Shown: piece by piece, positions 13,956 through 23,303 of the stretch
Numbering within the stretch: position 1 is the stretch's first letter
Layout: each line of letters starts with the position of its first letter
Origin: an uncultured Saprospiraceae bacterium
GTDB taxonomy: Bacteria > Bacteroidota > Bacteroidia > Chitinophagales > Saprospiraceae
Direction of reading: 5' to 3'
DNA length: 36,220 nucleotides
Assembly: GCA_938041325.1 (NCBI GenBank)
Contig: CALIAG010000429.1
Span: forward strand, 1-36,220
Notes under the pieces: generated by a model
What the model saw: only the letters and a program-made list of their open reading frames with translations
Told to the model about the DNA's origin: nothing
Databases searched by the model: none
Made by a program: the position numbers and the translations under genes

Positions 13956-14930
13956 CTATTGAGCTTTTATTTCATCGATGATTTTTTTCATCTTAGGGTC
14001 TTTGATGAAGTTTGATAAAACAGCTTTTGATGATTCTGCAAAAAGAGATTTTTCTGGTTTAAAAATTTCAACATCAGCTGCTTTTAATTTAACCATACAT
14101 TCTTCAACATTTTTTCTCCAAAACTCTTGTTGCGCTTTAGAAGAAAATTTCGCTGCTTCTTTTATCAAGTCTTGTTCTTTCGCTGTAAGCGTTTCCCAAT
14201 ATTTTGTTCCCATGACCAAAACATCTGGAACCGAACTGTGCTCATCCAGTGTATAATATTTACAAATTTCGTAGTGCCTTGATGTGACGAAGGACGGCGG
14301 ATTATTTTCAGCCCCATCCACCACTCCTTGTTGGAGCGCAGTGTACAATTCACCATAAGCCATGGGAGTTGCAGAACCACCCATCTCATTCACCATGTCT
14401 ACAGACATTTGATGATTCATCACCCGGATCTTTAGTCCATCCAAATCAGCGGGTATTTTGATGGGTTTATTTTTAGTATAAAAACTTCGGCTGCCTGCAT
14501 CATAAAAACAGAGTCCCCGCAATAAATATTCACTTCCGGAAAGCAATATATTTTCACCTGTTTTTCCTTCCAATACTTTAAATAAATGTTCTCTGTCCCG
14601 GAATAAATAAGGGACGCCTGTTACCTTATATTCAGGTGCAAAATTTGCCATAGTAGCAGCGCTCACTTTTGTCATTGCAATGCTGCCTATTTGCAACAGT
14701 TCCAACACTTCTCGCTCTGTCCCCAATTGTCCATCCGGAAAAATCTTGACCGTCAACTTACCTTCCGAATCTTCTTTCACTTTCTTGGCAAAGACTTCCA
14801 TACCTTGGTGGACAGGATGAGAAGTAGGAAGGGTGTGTGCCAAGTAAACTACTTTTTGATCACTTAACTCCCCACAGGAATTAAATAAAACCGAAATGAA
14901 AAAAACAAAAATGTAAAGGTGTCGATTCAT
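13956..14930 (-). CDS. dctP: TRAP transporter substrate-binding lipoprotein (DctP type)
   Basis: A 324-residue solute-binding protein. The N-terminus (hydrophobic stretch then LFNSCGE) is a lipoprotein signal with Cys19, so the protein should be tethered to a membrane and not free in the periplasm. DctP features include HTLPTSHPVHQGMEVFAKKV, the FPDGQLGTEREVLELLQIG segment, and LDGLKIRVMNHQMSVDMVNEMGGSATPM with the conserved carboxylate-binding Arg (in KIRV), then the YTALQQGVVDGAENNP loop. A uronate ligand is inferred from the surrounding uronate catabolism genes. It is 6 bases downstream of uxaC. Confidence 0.93.
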   Translation of the reverse strand: MNRHLYIFVFFISVLFNSCGELSDQKVVYLAHTLPTSHPVHQGMEVFAKKVKEDSEGKLTVKIFPDGQLGTEREVLELLQIGSIAMTKVSAATMANFAPEYKVTGVPYLFRDREHLFKVLEGKTGENILLSGSEYLLRGLCFYDAGSRSFYTKNKPIKIPADLDGLKIRVMNHQMSVDMVNEMGGSATPMAYGELYTALQQGVVDGAENNPPSFVTSRHYEICKYYTLDEHSSVPDVLVMGTKYWETLTAKEQDLIKEAAKFSSKAQQEFWRKNVEECMVKLKAADVEIFKPEKSLFAESSKAVLSNFIKDPKMKKIIDEIKAQ

Positions 14931-14936
14931 GTTTTC

Positions 14937-16337
14937 TTAGAAATTAAAATATTGTTTTGCATTCTTATAACAAATATTTTCTACGGTCTTTCCCAACCAA
15001 TTTATATCATTTGGCAGTTCTCCATTTTCCACATCTTTACCAATTAGATTGCAAAGAATCCTTCTAAAATATTCGTGTCTTGGAAAAGATAAAAAGCTGC
15101 GACTGTCTGTTAACATGCCGATGAATTGACTTAACAATCCCATATTAGAAAGGGTATTGATTTGTTTTTCCATACCATCTTTTTGGTCTAAAAACCACCA
15201 AGCGGAACCCCATTGAATTTTCCCAGCAGAGCTTCCATCATTAAAATTCCCCATCATCGTTGCGAATAATTCATTGTCTCTTGGATTTAAATTATAAAGG
15301 ATAGTCTTTGCTAATTTTCCTTCAGCATCCAAGCGATTGAGGAAAGCAGAAAGTCCTTTTGCTTGTGAAAAATCACCAATGCTATCTGCTCCAACATCTG
15401 CTCCTACTAATTTGAGCAACCGACTATTGTTGTTTCGAATGGCTCCTAAATGAAACTGCATGGTCCATTTTTTTTCATGATAAATCTTAGCCAGCTCGTG
15501 AAGCAATGCCGTTTGAAATATCGCTGCTTCTTTTCGTTTAATCTTTTTCTGACTTTTCCTTTTTTGTAAAATCCAATCTAAGTTTTTACGGTTGAATTTG
15601 ACATCGAAAAGCTGAGATAATCCATGATCCGCTAACTGGCAACCCAAAGAATGAAAAAACTCAATTCGTTTTTCTAAGGCGGAGACTAAGTCATCAAAAG
15701 TGGATATATCCTGTCCCAGAATGCCTTCTAATTTTTCCAAGTACTCTAAAAAATCAGCTTGATCAATTACCACAAATTTATCGGGACGAAAAGTGGGCAA
15801 CATTTTTAAATCATCTACAGTTCCTTTTTCTTTCTTATGAAATTCCAAACTATCTGTAGGATGATCTGTCGTACAAACCACTTCTACTTTCATTTTTTGC
15901 AACAAACCTTTAACAGAAAATTCAGGGGTTTTCAATGCTTCATTGCATTGATTGTAAATCTCATTTGCAGTGCTTCCATCCAATAATTTTTTGATCCCAA
16001 AATATCTTTGCAATTCCAAATGCGTCCAATGGTATAAAGGGTTTCGCATGGTGTAAGGAACCGTTTCTGCCCATTTTAAAAATTGCTCCTTATCATTTGC
16101 ATCGCCTGTAATGTATTTTTCAGGAACACCGTTGGAGCGCATGGCACGCCATTTATAATGATCTCCCTTGAGCCATACTTCTGTGATACTGGCAAAGGAT
16201 TTATCTTGCGCAATCTCATCTGGTGGCAGGTGATTGTGGTAATCTATGATAGGCAAATCTTTAGCAAAATCGTGATACAATTTTTCTGCAGTTGAATTTT
16301 GTAAAAGAAAATTATCGTTTAAAAATGGTTTTATCAT
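14937..16337 (-). CDS. uxaC: Glucuronate (uronate) isomerase
   Basis: A 466-residue amidohydrolase-superfamily enzyme converting D-glucuronate to D-fructuronate (it also accepts galacturonate). The family start is clear: FAKDLPIIDYHNHLPP with the metal-binding HxH pair, then the WLKGDHYKWRAMRSNGV segment typical of UxaC. The C-terminus carries GMLTDSRSFLSFPRHEYFRRILCNLIG, another UxaC hallmark. Length matches the family. It is encoded 78 bases after uxuA and 6 bases before the TRAP binding protein gene. Combined with UxuA and the SDR it forms the saturated glucuronate branch. Confidence 0.96.
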   Translation of the reverse strand: MIKPFLNDNFLLQNSTAEKLYHDFAKDLPIIDYHNHLPPDEIAQDKSFASITEVWLKGDHYKWRAMRSNGVPEKYITGDANDKEQFLKWAETVPYTMRNPLYHWTHLELQRYFGIKKLLDGSTANEIYNQCNEALKTPEFSVKGLLQKMKVEVVCTTDHPTDSLEFHKKEKGTVDDLKMLPTFRPDKFVVIDQADFLEYLEKLEGILGQDISTFDDLVSALEKRIEFFHSLGCQLADHGLSQLFDVKFNRKNLDWILQKRKSQKKIKRKEAAIFQTALLHELAKIYHEKKWTMQFHLGAIRNNNSRLLKLVGADVGADSIGDFSQAKGLSAFLNRLDAEGKLAKTILYNLNPRDNELFATMMGNFNDGSSAGKIQWGSAWWFLDQKDGMEKQINTLSNMGLLSQFIGMLTDSRSFLSFPRHEYFRRILCNLIGKDVENGELPNDINWLGKTVENICYKNAKQYFNF

Positions 16338-16415
16338 TCTACTATTTTTCCCTTATTAAATGGATAAATGATATGATCAAAAACTATTATAGGAATCGGG
16401 ATACTAAAATTAAAG

Positions 16416-17597
16416 TTAGGCATTTGCATTTGATTTTATAATTCCCAATTCTAAACCTCTTAATTCAGCCAATCCCCTCAACCTTCCAATTGCAGAGTAC
16501 CCTGGATTCGTTTTTTTACCTAAATCATCCAGCATCTTATGACCATGATCAGGACGCATGGGAATAGAACAATCTTGCTTTCCTCCCGCAATTAATAAAT
16601 TCTTCATCACTTCAAACATATCCACATCACCATTCAAATGATCTGCTTCGAAAAAATTTCCTTCAGCATCTCTCTTCGTTGCTCGAAGATGAATAAAATG
16701 GATTCTTTCACTAAATTTTGCTACCATCTTTGGCAAATCATTATCCGGACGAACGCCAAACGAACCGGTACAAAAACACAATCCATTGCTGCTTGATTCT
16801 ACTTGTCGAAGGATTTCTTCAACATCTGCTTCTGTACTCACAATTCTAGGAAGACCAAGCAATGGGAACGGAGGATCATCCGGATGAATGGCCAATTTAA
16901 CATTGGACGCTTCAGCTATTGGAGTGATTTGTTTTAAAAAATAAATCAAATTATTCCGAAGTGAATCAGCAGTGATACCTTGATAAGAATCCAGGATCGC
17001 TTGAAACTTTTCTAAACTCAAGACACCTTCCGTTGTACCTCCCGGCAATCCCGCTATGATATTTTTAGTCAATTTTTCTTTCTCGGCCTCGCTCATTGAT
17101 GCGAAACGATTTTTGGCTTTTTCGATCTCGGCATCTTCATAATCATTGGAAGCATTTGGTCTTTTCAAGATAAATAAATCGAATGCTGCAAATGCTGCTT
17201 TTTCAAAAAAAAGAGCAGTCGAACCATCTGGCATCTGATGCGCTAATTCAGTTCTTGACCAATCCAAAACAGGCATAAAATTATAGGTTACAATCCGAAC
17301 GCCACACTGCCCTAAATTAGAAATACTCTGCTTATAATTTTCGATATATTGCAAGTAATTTCCAGTGGAGCGCTTGATATCCTCATGTACTGGAATACTT
17401 TCTACTACAGACCAAACCAAACCTGCTGATTCAATTTCCTTTTTTCGTTTCTGAATTTCTTCTACAGACCAAATTTTACCATTGGGTATGTGGTGCAAGG
17501 CTGTAACAATACCTGTTGCACCTGCTTGACGAACATCATTAAGACTTACGCCATCCGATGGACCATACCACCGCCAAGTTTGTTCGAGGTTTCTCAT
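16416..17597 (-). CDS. uxuA: D-mannonate dehydratase
   Basis: A 393-residue enzyme that removes water from D-mannonate to give KDG. Family landmarks are [21 protein letters not shown] at the N-terminus, [49 protein letters not shown] with metal-binding His/Asp, [12 protein letters not shown] and [13 protein letters not shown] near the C-terminus. Length is normal for UxuA. Its presence, with no altronate dehydratase, indicates that the saturated branch handles glucuronate. It is 31 bases from the preceding SDR gene. Confidence 0.97.
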   Translation of the reverse strand: MRNLEQTWRWYGPSDGVSLNDVRQAGATGIVTALHHIPNGKIWSVEEIQKRKKEIESAGLVWSVVESIPVHEDIKRSTGNYLQYIENYKQSISNLGQCGVRIVTYNFMPVLDWSRTELAHQMPDGSTALFFEKAAFAAFDLFILKRPNASNDYEDAEIEKAKNRFASMSEAEKEKLTKNIIAGLPGGTTEGVLSLEKFQAILDSYQGITADSLRNNLIYFLKQITPIAEASNVKLAIHPDDPPFPLLGLPRIVSTEADVEEILRQVESSSNGLCFCTGSFGVRPDNDLPKMVAKFSERIHFIHLRATKRDAEGNFFEADHLNGDVDMFEVMKNLLIAGGKQDCSIPMRPDHGHKMLDDLGKKTNPGYSAIGRLRGLAELRGLELGIIKSNANA

Positions 17598-17628
17598 TTA
17601 TTTTTTAATTGCATAATACGAAAAATGC

Positions 17629-18426
17629 CTAAACTCCACTAAAGGCACTGTATCCTCCGTCCACAGGAACAACAATCCCTGTAATAAAAGAAGATTGGTC
17701 ACTGCAAAGCCATAGTAAGGTACTTATTAAATCATCAGGTTCACCAAATCTTTTCATAGGAGTTTGGCTAATGATCGTTTTTCCTCTGCTTGTCAAACTT
17801 TCATCTTCATTGAGCAAAAGGGATCGGTTTTGTTCTGCTACAAAAAAGCCCGGAGCAATGGCATTTACTCGAATACCACTACCATATTTATTGGCCAATT
17901 CCACAGACATCCATTGCGTGAAATTATTGATCGCGGCTTTTGAAGCTGAATATCCAACCACTCGTGTCAGTGGCAAAAATGCAGACATAGAAGATATATT
18001 GATGATACAACCCTTTCCTTGTTTAACCATCGGTTTCGAAAAAGCAATGGTTGGTATTACCGTTCCCAGAAGATTTAGATCATTGACCTTTCGAAAATGC
18101 TCTACTGAAATATCAAAGATAGATTGTTCTGGCATTACCGTTGCACCGGACATATTCCCACCTGCGGCATTTACTAAAATATCGACTTTACCTGCTTGAT
18201 TTAAAACTTCATTTAGGGAACGCTCCACCGATGCTTCATCTAATACATCACATTTAACTGCATAAATAGGGTAACCCATTTCTTTGAATTCATCAATCAC
18301 TTTTTTTGAACTTTCTTCATTCCTATTTAAAATAAAAACTTTCGCTCCTTCTCTGGCAAGGCCCTTAGCAAAAGCTTTTCCTAAAGTTCCACTTCCTCCT
18401 GTAATGACTGCAACCTTTCCTTGCAT
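17629..18426 (-). CDS. SDR-family fructuronate reductase (D-mannonate oxidoreductase)
   Basis: A 265-residue short-chain dehydrogenase with TGGSGTLG (residues 9-16), NAAGG (about 88-92), a catalytic Ser in INISSMSA, and YSASK. The glycine motif TGGSGTLG, with Leu in place of Ile before the last Gly, and the position directly before uxuA match the SDR-type D-mannonate oxidoreductases found in Bacillus and Bacteroidota, which reduce fructuronate to mannonate. It would bridge UxaC and UxuA. Sequence alone cannot exclude a second KduD-like activity. Confidence 0.85.
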   Translation of the reverse strand: MQGKVAVITGGSGTLGKAFAKGLAREGAKVFILNRNEESSKKVIDEFKEMGYPIYAVKCDVLDEASVERSLNEVLNQAGKVDILVNAAGGNMSGATVMPEQSIFDISVEHFRKVNDLNLLGTVIPTIAFSKPMVKQGKGCIINISSMSAFLPLTRVVGYSASKAAINNFTQWMSVELANKYGSGIRVNAIAPGFFVAEQNRSLLLNEDESLTSRGKTIISQTPMKRFGEPDDLISTLLWLCSDQSSFITGIVVPVDGGYSAFSGV

Positions 18427-18446
18427 AGTTTTTTATCTTTTCGTTT

Positions 18447-20948
18447 TTATTCTGGTATTAAAAATCTTTTTGTAACAGTTCCCCTATTTTTAAGTTTTAT
18501 TTTCATAAAATAAACACCAGCTGAAAAACCTTCGACATTAATTTGTTTTTCTTTTGAAATAAAAATATCCTGTTTAATAGATTGTCCAAATGCATTGTAA
18601 ATCGTTGCTATACCTTCGTCATTTCCTCTCAATATAACCTGCAAACGATCTGGTGTAGGATTCGGAAAAAGTTTGATTTCATTTTCCAGAATTTCATTTT
18701 CTAAACTTGTAGAAAGGATATAGTTGATGGTATATGTTAGATTGGTAAATCCATCTTGAGCGGTAACATCTATCGTTGCTTGCGTATTGGGCACTGTACT
18801 TGGATTATTATCTACTGCAGTGGCTAAGTCTGAGGTCGTGGTCCAAGTAAGACTAGGAATCTCATCTCCTGTCACTTCAAAAGTATAATCCAATATGTTT
18901 GGAAAAAAATCAGCTACGTCTTGTCCATCTATCTTCAAACTTGAAAGTGTAGCAATACTGCTCAAAAATAAATCATCTGGAAGTGCGGCCCCCTGACTTG
19001 GTGCGTTTGCCTCATTTGGTAAAATGGCGATCCAATCAACAGAAGCACCACAATCTGGAGAGCCAGATTTCCCCCATTCAAACAATCTTGAAGCATCATC
19101 ATCTACACTATTTCCAATGGCAATCGGTACAGGGTTTTCATCTAGATAAACCTTCATTACATTTCCAATCATAGTAACCCGCATCAAGTGAAAATCGTCT
19201 TTAAATTCGAATGGAATATCTTCTTCTATAACAGGATCAGATCTTTCCAATTTAACTGTACTTTGATTTACTCTTAATTTTTCTCTCCATCCAAAACTTT
19301 TCATTTCAAAATAACAAATACAGTTTACATCTTCATTCAATGCTTTAATCCTTGCTACTACGGTTATAGCAGTATCCGTGGATGCCATTTCATGTCTCCA
19401 TCTGAATTTTTCTGCTCCTTCGTGTTGATAATGGTAAAAATTATTTGTAGAACCATTGGGGTCTAATGAGGTTTCATCTAAAGTAGGTATCTCGGGAATA
19501 TTAAGGATTGTAAAAAAGTCTGTTTCCAAATCTAGCCTTTGATTTCCACGATATACCAACCAAGGTGCATCTTGATTTCCACTTGTTGTTGAAAATGTCC
19601 AAACTGGGCTTGGCGTTTCACCATTGATGTTTTTATGGATAATTTGCCAATAATATATTGTCGAAGGATCAAGAACAATTGAATAAGAATTGCCTTCTAC
19701 ATAATCAAGAAGTAGAGGTTCTGCTGATGTACCAAAATAGAGAAAAGTAGAATCACTATTCTCTCCTTCCGTCCAGGTTAATGTCAAATTACTCAAAGTA
19801 AGTTCAGCTCCATCCGCTGGAAAAGGGTTACTGGCAATTGTTGGTAAGGCATTGGCATTATCCGTAGTGACGACTAAAGGTGTGCTTAATTCCGATTGGT
19901 TACCAGCAGCATCCTCTGCTCTCAATGTAAAGGCATATTCTGTTGATCCCAATAGATTTTCAACTAACAAACTTGTGCTCAGACCTTCCCATATTTGAGT
20001 ACCATCTTGATATACTTGATAGGCGGTGACCCCAAAAACATCATATGATGGATCCCATGTTAAGTTCAAACTATTGATCATGACGTCTGAAGCCATCAAA
20101 TTGATTGGAATAGTTGGAGCGACAATATCGACAAATTCCGAATCATCGGCAGGACAAAGGTCTGCAGCAGTTTCTGAGATACAAAAATCAGCAAAACGAA
20201 AAACTTCATCTGCCAAACTGTTGTCTTTTGATCTATACATTCCCCATTTTGGCCGATTATAAGTTGCTCCTGTTCTCCACAAATCAACGCTCATATTAAC
20301 ATAATCCAGCAAAATATTTTCTGACAACAGATCTTTTAAAGTTATTTCTATTGAGCCTGTTTCTTGGTGGCTGAGTGCTAAGTAAGCTTCTATCCATCGA
20401 CCTCTAAGTAAGTTAAGATCCACAAAAGCTAAATCTCCTAAGTCCTCACCTGAATCACCACCATTGTGAGACAGCTCTAATTCATCAGTGCGAAGCGTCA
20501 ATGTAAGCACAGGAAAAGCATCATCGTCTCCGTCTTTTGCTTTCAACTGAAAAATATGATGAAAGGAAGAACCCGAAGTATAGTTTTCAGCAATTTGAAA
20601 TTTCCAACGATAATAAGAATTTTCGCCTAATACCTGTTGAGACTCTGGCAAGGTACCCGGACCTCCTTTGATCTCCATTCGTACCCGATCCTGAACCTGA
20701 CAACGATCGTTATCTGCATCAATGTGACTATGGAATTCAAATACATTTTTTTGTAAAATATCGTCAAAGACTTGTGTAATATGCGGACCAAAAGTGGTGT
20801 GTTCACAATCGGGTGTTTCTATATCCAATCCTTGACTTATGAATACTGGGTAAGCACTTCCAGAGCTGGCATTTGCTGAGCAATTTATTTGGCTATACCC
20901 AACCAAATGACCTAATGTTATTATAATCGTAGGTAGTAATTTATTCAA
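18447..20948 (-). CDS. Modular T9SS-secreted polysaccharide lyase candidate (heparinase I/glucuronan lyase-like jelly roll)
   Basis: An 833-residue protein. The start is a TTG at 20948, overlapping the upstream gene by 8 bases; no in-frame ATG precedes the mature domain, and TTG yields a plausible signal peptide ending GYSQ. Residues about 25-270 resemble the jelly-roll polysaccharide lyase superfamily (PL13/PL14/PL20-like), seen in YYRWKFQIAENY, FHHIFQLKAKDG and RPKWGMYRS. Then come two fibronectin-III-like domains (about 280-375 and 376-465), a second LamG-like beta sandwich (about 470-665), a cadherin-like repeat (about 680-760) and a C-terminal type A T9SS sorting domain (LFPNPTPDRL to the end). 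It probably cleaves a glucuronate polymer outside the cell. The exact CAZy family is uncertain. Confidence 0.72.
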   Translation of the reverse strand: MNKLLPTIIITLGHLVGYSQINCSANASSGSAYPVFISQGLDIETPDCEHTTFGPHITQVFDDILQKNVFEFHSHIDADNDRCQVQDRVRMEIKGGPGTLPESQQVLGENSYYRWKFQIAENYTSGSSFHHIFQLKAKDGDDDAFPVLTLTLRTDELELSHNGGDSGEDLGDLAFVDLNLLRGRWIEAYLALSHQETGSIEITLKDLLSENILLDYVNMSVDLWRTGATYNRPKWGMYRSKDNSLADEVFRFADFCISETAADLCPADDSEFVDIVAPTIPINLMASDVMINSLNLTWDPSYDVFGVTAYQVYQDGTQIWEGLSTSLLVENLLGSTEYAFTLRAEDAAGNQSELSTPLVVTTDNANALPTIASNPFPADGAELTLSNLTLTWTEGENSDSTFLYFGTSAEPLLLDYVEGNSYSIVLDPSTIYYWQIIHKNINGETPSPVWTFSTTSGNQDAPWLVYRGNQRLDLETDFFTILNIPEIPTLDETSLDPNGSTNNFYHYQHEGAEKFRWRHEMASTDTAITVVARIKALNEDVNCICYFEMKSFGWREKLRVNQSTVKLERSDPVIEEDIPFEFKDDFHLMRVTMIGNVMKVYLDENPVPIAIGNSVDDDASRLFEWGKSGSPDCGASVDWIAILPNEANAPSQGAALPDDLFLSSIATLSSLKIDGQDVADFFPNILDYTFEVTGDEIPSLTWTTTSDLATAVDNNPSTVPNTQATIDVTAQDGFTNLTYTINYILSTSLENEILENEIKLFPNPTPDRLQVILRGNDEGIATIYNAFGQSIKQDIFISKEKQINVEGFSAGVYFMKIKLKNRGTVTKRFLIPE

Positions 20949-22122
20949 AAGAAAAAGGTTTGTTGATCCAAAGGGTTGGTTCGTTAATTGGAAAATTTCT
21001 TTTTATTTCTTCAGATTTTCTTTTTGGATTTAAAGATTTCCAAATATCAAAATAATCTTTATTGTCATATGCCAAGGCTGCAAAAAGCAATCCCGGGCTT
21101 TGAATAGGTAGCTCCTCATAATACTGTAAGTCTGGTGGTTTTATCCAACTAGATTTGTCTTTTATATAGGGAACCATAAATTTCCAAGCCGCTTCCAAAG
21201 TCCCCTTTTCACTTTTATATTTCCAAAGATTTTCATTTTCAGAAGAAGCAATCTGACATAATACCGAATAACCTTCCAAATTAAAAAGTGTATAATTATA
21301 GGGTTTTGTTCTACTCAATTCATCTGGAAAACTACCATCTTCTGCCATTTGCTCTGGCAATAATTTTTTGAATTGCTTTCGTGCCACCTCCATTAAATCG
21401 GCCCTCTCTGCTAAGTGAGCAAAAGCTGCAACTTGTGCTGCCCACCAAGTACTGTGATTGTTGCCATGGTTTTTTTCGTCTAATCCATAAGGATGTGTAT
21501 TTAACCAATCTGCATAATCATTGAACCATTTTTTCAATCCTACCAGTTGTTCCCCTTTTACAAAATCAAATAAAGCCAATACCTCGATAGCTTTTGCTAC
21601 CTCTATCAAATGGATGGTATCGATAATACCAATTCCTCGTCCCGTCACTTTGCCCTTGATGGCTTGCGCATAAAGTAAACTAGGGTTCATCAATGTTTTT
21701 TCATCTAAAAAAAACGCATCTAAATGTTTCAAAGCGTGAACTGCATATCGTTCGTCTTTCGTTATTTTATATGCAGCTACCAATGTTGAAATCCATTGAT
21801 TTAAATCACGCATTGCTTTACGGTGTGCAACAAAATTGTTAGGATTAGAATGACCGTCTTTTCTAATATAGGGCCCGTCAGGATCATTGGGATTTTGCCA
21901 CCAATAGTCTCCTTCTGAATAAAAATCATGAATTCCACCAGCGCTCCTCTCTGATTTAAAAAAAGTAATTGGTACAGGTTCTTGCTTGAGGTATTCTTCT
22001 TCTGCTACTATAATTTTGTTTTCATTAGCTTCAAGTTTTACAATGCTTGAAGACTCTTGAAGTGTACAACTTTGGAAGAGAAAAAACAATATCAGTAATA
22101 TGTATTGGTGTGTCATTTTCAT
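20941..22122 (-). CDS. Alginate-lyase-superfamily (PL5/PL38-like) lipoprotein
   Basis: A 393-residue protein with a lipoprotein signal (LFFLFQSC, Cys19) and an alpha/alpha-toroid lyase domain over residues about 60-370. Family hallmarks are DYWWQNPNDPDGPY, followed by FVAHRKAMRDLNQWISTLVAAY, and the catalytic-region motif HGNNHSTWWAAQVAAFA with N222 and H223, then the Tyr-rich segment YNYTLFNLEGY. Related PF05426 proteins include alginate lyases (PL5) and glucuronan lyases (PL38). In this glucuronate-oriented locus a glucuronan-type substrate fits better than alginate, whose monomer pathway would need a DEH reductase, absent here. The stop overlaps the TTG start of the next lyase gene, suggesting translational coupling. 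Confidence 0.82.
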   Translation of the reverse strand: MKMTHQYILLILFFLFQSCTLQESSSIVKLEANENKIIVAEEEYLKQEPVPITFFKSERSAGGIHDFYSEGDYWWQNPNDPDGPYIRKDGHSNPNNFVAHRKAMRDLNQWISTLVAAYKITKDERYAVHALKHLDAFFLDEKTLMNPSLLYAQAIKGKVTGRGIGIIDTIHLIEVAKAIEVLALFDFVKGEQLVGLKKWFNDYADWLNTHPYGLDEKNHGNNHSTWWAAQVAAFAHLAERADLMEVARKQFKKLLPEQMAEDGSFPDELSRTKPYNYTLFNLEGYSVLCQIASSENENLWKYKSEKGTLEAAWKFMVPYIKDKSSWIKPPDLQYYEELPIQSPGLLFAALAYDNKDYFDIWKSLNPKRKSEEIKRNFPINEPTLWINKPFSFE

Positions 22123-22290
22123 ATTTTCTCAAAAAATGTATTAGACTTTTACAAGCAACTTTTTCTCTTTTAAATAACAATGGAGAGATTCTTTCAATTT
22201 TTAGAAACTCGATCTATTAGATTGTTCGTTTCAATTCATAATCGCAATAGAACTAAAAAGAATTATGAATCATCAAAAACAAAGTAAGGA
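22123..22290 (-). other. Gap between DUF4861 gene and lyase pair
   Basis: This 168-base stretch is one of the few clear breaks in the locus. It contains an AT-rich inverted repeat (ATTCATAAT at 22234-22242 with ATTATGAAT at 22262-22270). No TGA-N6-TCA pair or clear TAnnTTTG box was found. It may hold an internal promoter for the lyase and catabolic genes. Confidence 0.3.
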
Positions 22291-23271
22291 CTAGTTGCAA
22301 GATTTTTCTACTAGTTGTCTAAACTCGTTCGCATTTTTCACTTTATTATTGTCTCTTTCCCATGCGGACAAAAAGCGGTACCGGACTTCATCTCTTGCCT
22401 TATTAAAAACATAGGCATGACTTAAATCATCAGCAACATGCTCTGGTTGAAATGTTTTATTTGCTAAAATTGCCATTCCCATATTCTCTTCATGAAAAGA
22501 TTGTTTTCCCCAATTCATCGCATAGACATAATCTGCAGTTGTTCCTTGAATTATTTCAGGCAAATGTTTTACAATCCCTGTCGCAAAACTCATCCCATCC
22601 GGCAGTGTACCATTGATTACTTTCAGATGAATTTCAGACCAAGGACTATTCGCTTGAATGCTCCAATCCTGAATCAAATCAAATTCTTTTCCGTCGATTT
22701 TCAATTTTTTAAAAGTTGTTCTAATTTTAGATGTCTTTGAATCACTTTCAATTATTTCAAGCGTTTTTTCTTCGCATTGCGAAAGTGTAAATAAGGTATC
22801 TTGGTACCAAATTGCCGGGCTTCCCAGCCCCAGGGAGTTGCCTACTTTTAAAATATCTGTGCCCCAATCCATAATATCATGGTATTTCCAACCTACAGTA
22901 TCCATGACCAAATCAGCAACCGTTTTGCCATAGATATCAAAGCGATGACGGCTATCAGCATAAAAACGATAAGCGACCAAATCGTTTTCCAAAACAGGGC
23001 CTTCAAACATGATCCACTTACTCTGCGTTGCCAAGTTTTGGGGAACAGTAATTTTTGATTGAGCGACGTAGTCACCAGTGATTTTATTTTTGTTCGCTGG
23101 ATCAAAATCAAAAGGCTGAGTCAGGATAAGTGCTTGGGTTTGTGCTGCCGCTTCCGAAACCATTGTTCCTTTTTTCTTGCTAGAATCCTCCTCTGCTTTG
23201 GGGAGGTTTTCGCAAGAAAAACAAAACAAAATCGGCAGCAATACAATTACTATATTAAAATAATTTTTCAT
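22291..23271 (-). CDS. DUF4861-family lipoprotein
   Basis: A 326-residue protein with a lipoprotein signal (LFCFSCE, Cys20) and a beta-rich body matching the DUF4861 family: WIMFEGPVLENDLVAYRFYADSRHRFDIYG, then MDTVGWKYHDIMDWGTDILKVGNSLGLGSPAIWY, and WSEIHLKVING. The family is frequent in polysaccharide loci beside GH88/GH105 and lyase genes, but I know of no established reaction for it. The conserved polar residues and sandwich-like pattern suggest a carbohydrate enzyme, perhaps a lyase or hydrolase of uronic-acid oligomers. It lies 32 bases after the GH2 gene in the same direction. Confidence 0.85.
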   Translation of the reverse strand: MKNYFNIVIVLLPILFCFSCENLPKAEEDSSKKKGTMVSEAAAQTQALILTQPFDFDPANKNKITGDYVAQSKITVPQNLATQSKWIMFEGPVLENDLVAYRFYADSRHRFDIYGKTVADLVMDTVGWKYHDIMDWGTDILKVGNSLGLGSPAIWYQDTLFTLSQCEEKTLEIIESDSKTSKIRTTFKKLKIDGKEFDLIQDWSIQANSPWSEIHLKVINGTLPDGMSFATGIVKHLPEIIQGTTADYVYAMNWGKQSFHEENMGMAILANKTFQPEHVADDLSHAYVFNKARDEVRYRFLSAWERDNNKVKNANEFRQLVEKSCN

Positions 23272-23303
23272 TTCGTTTTGTTTAAGTTAGGAAAAAGCAC
23301 AAA

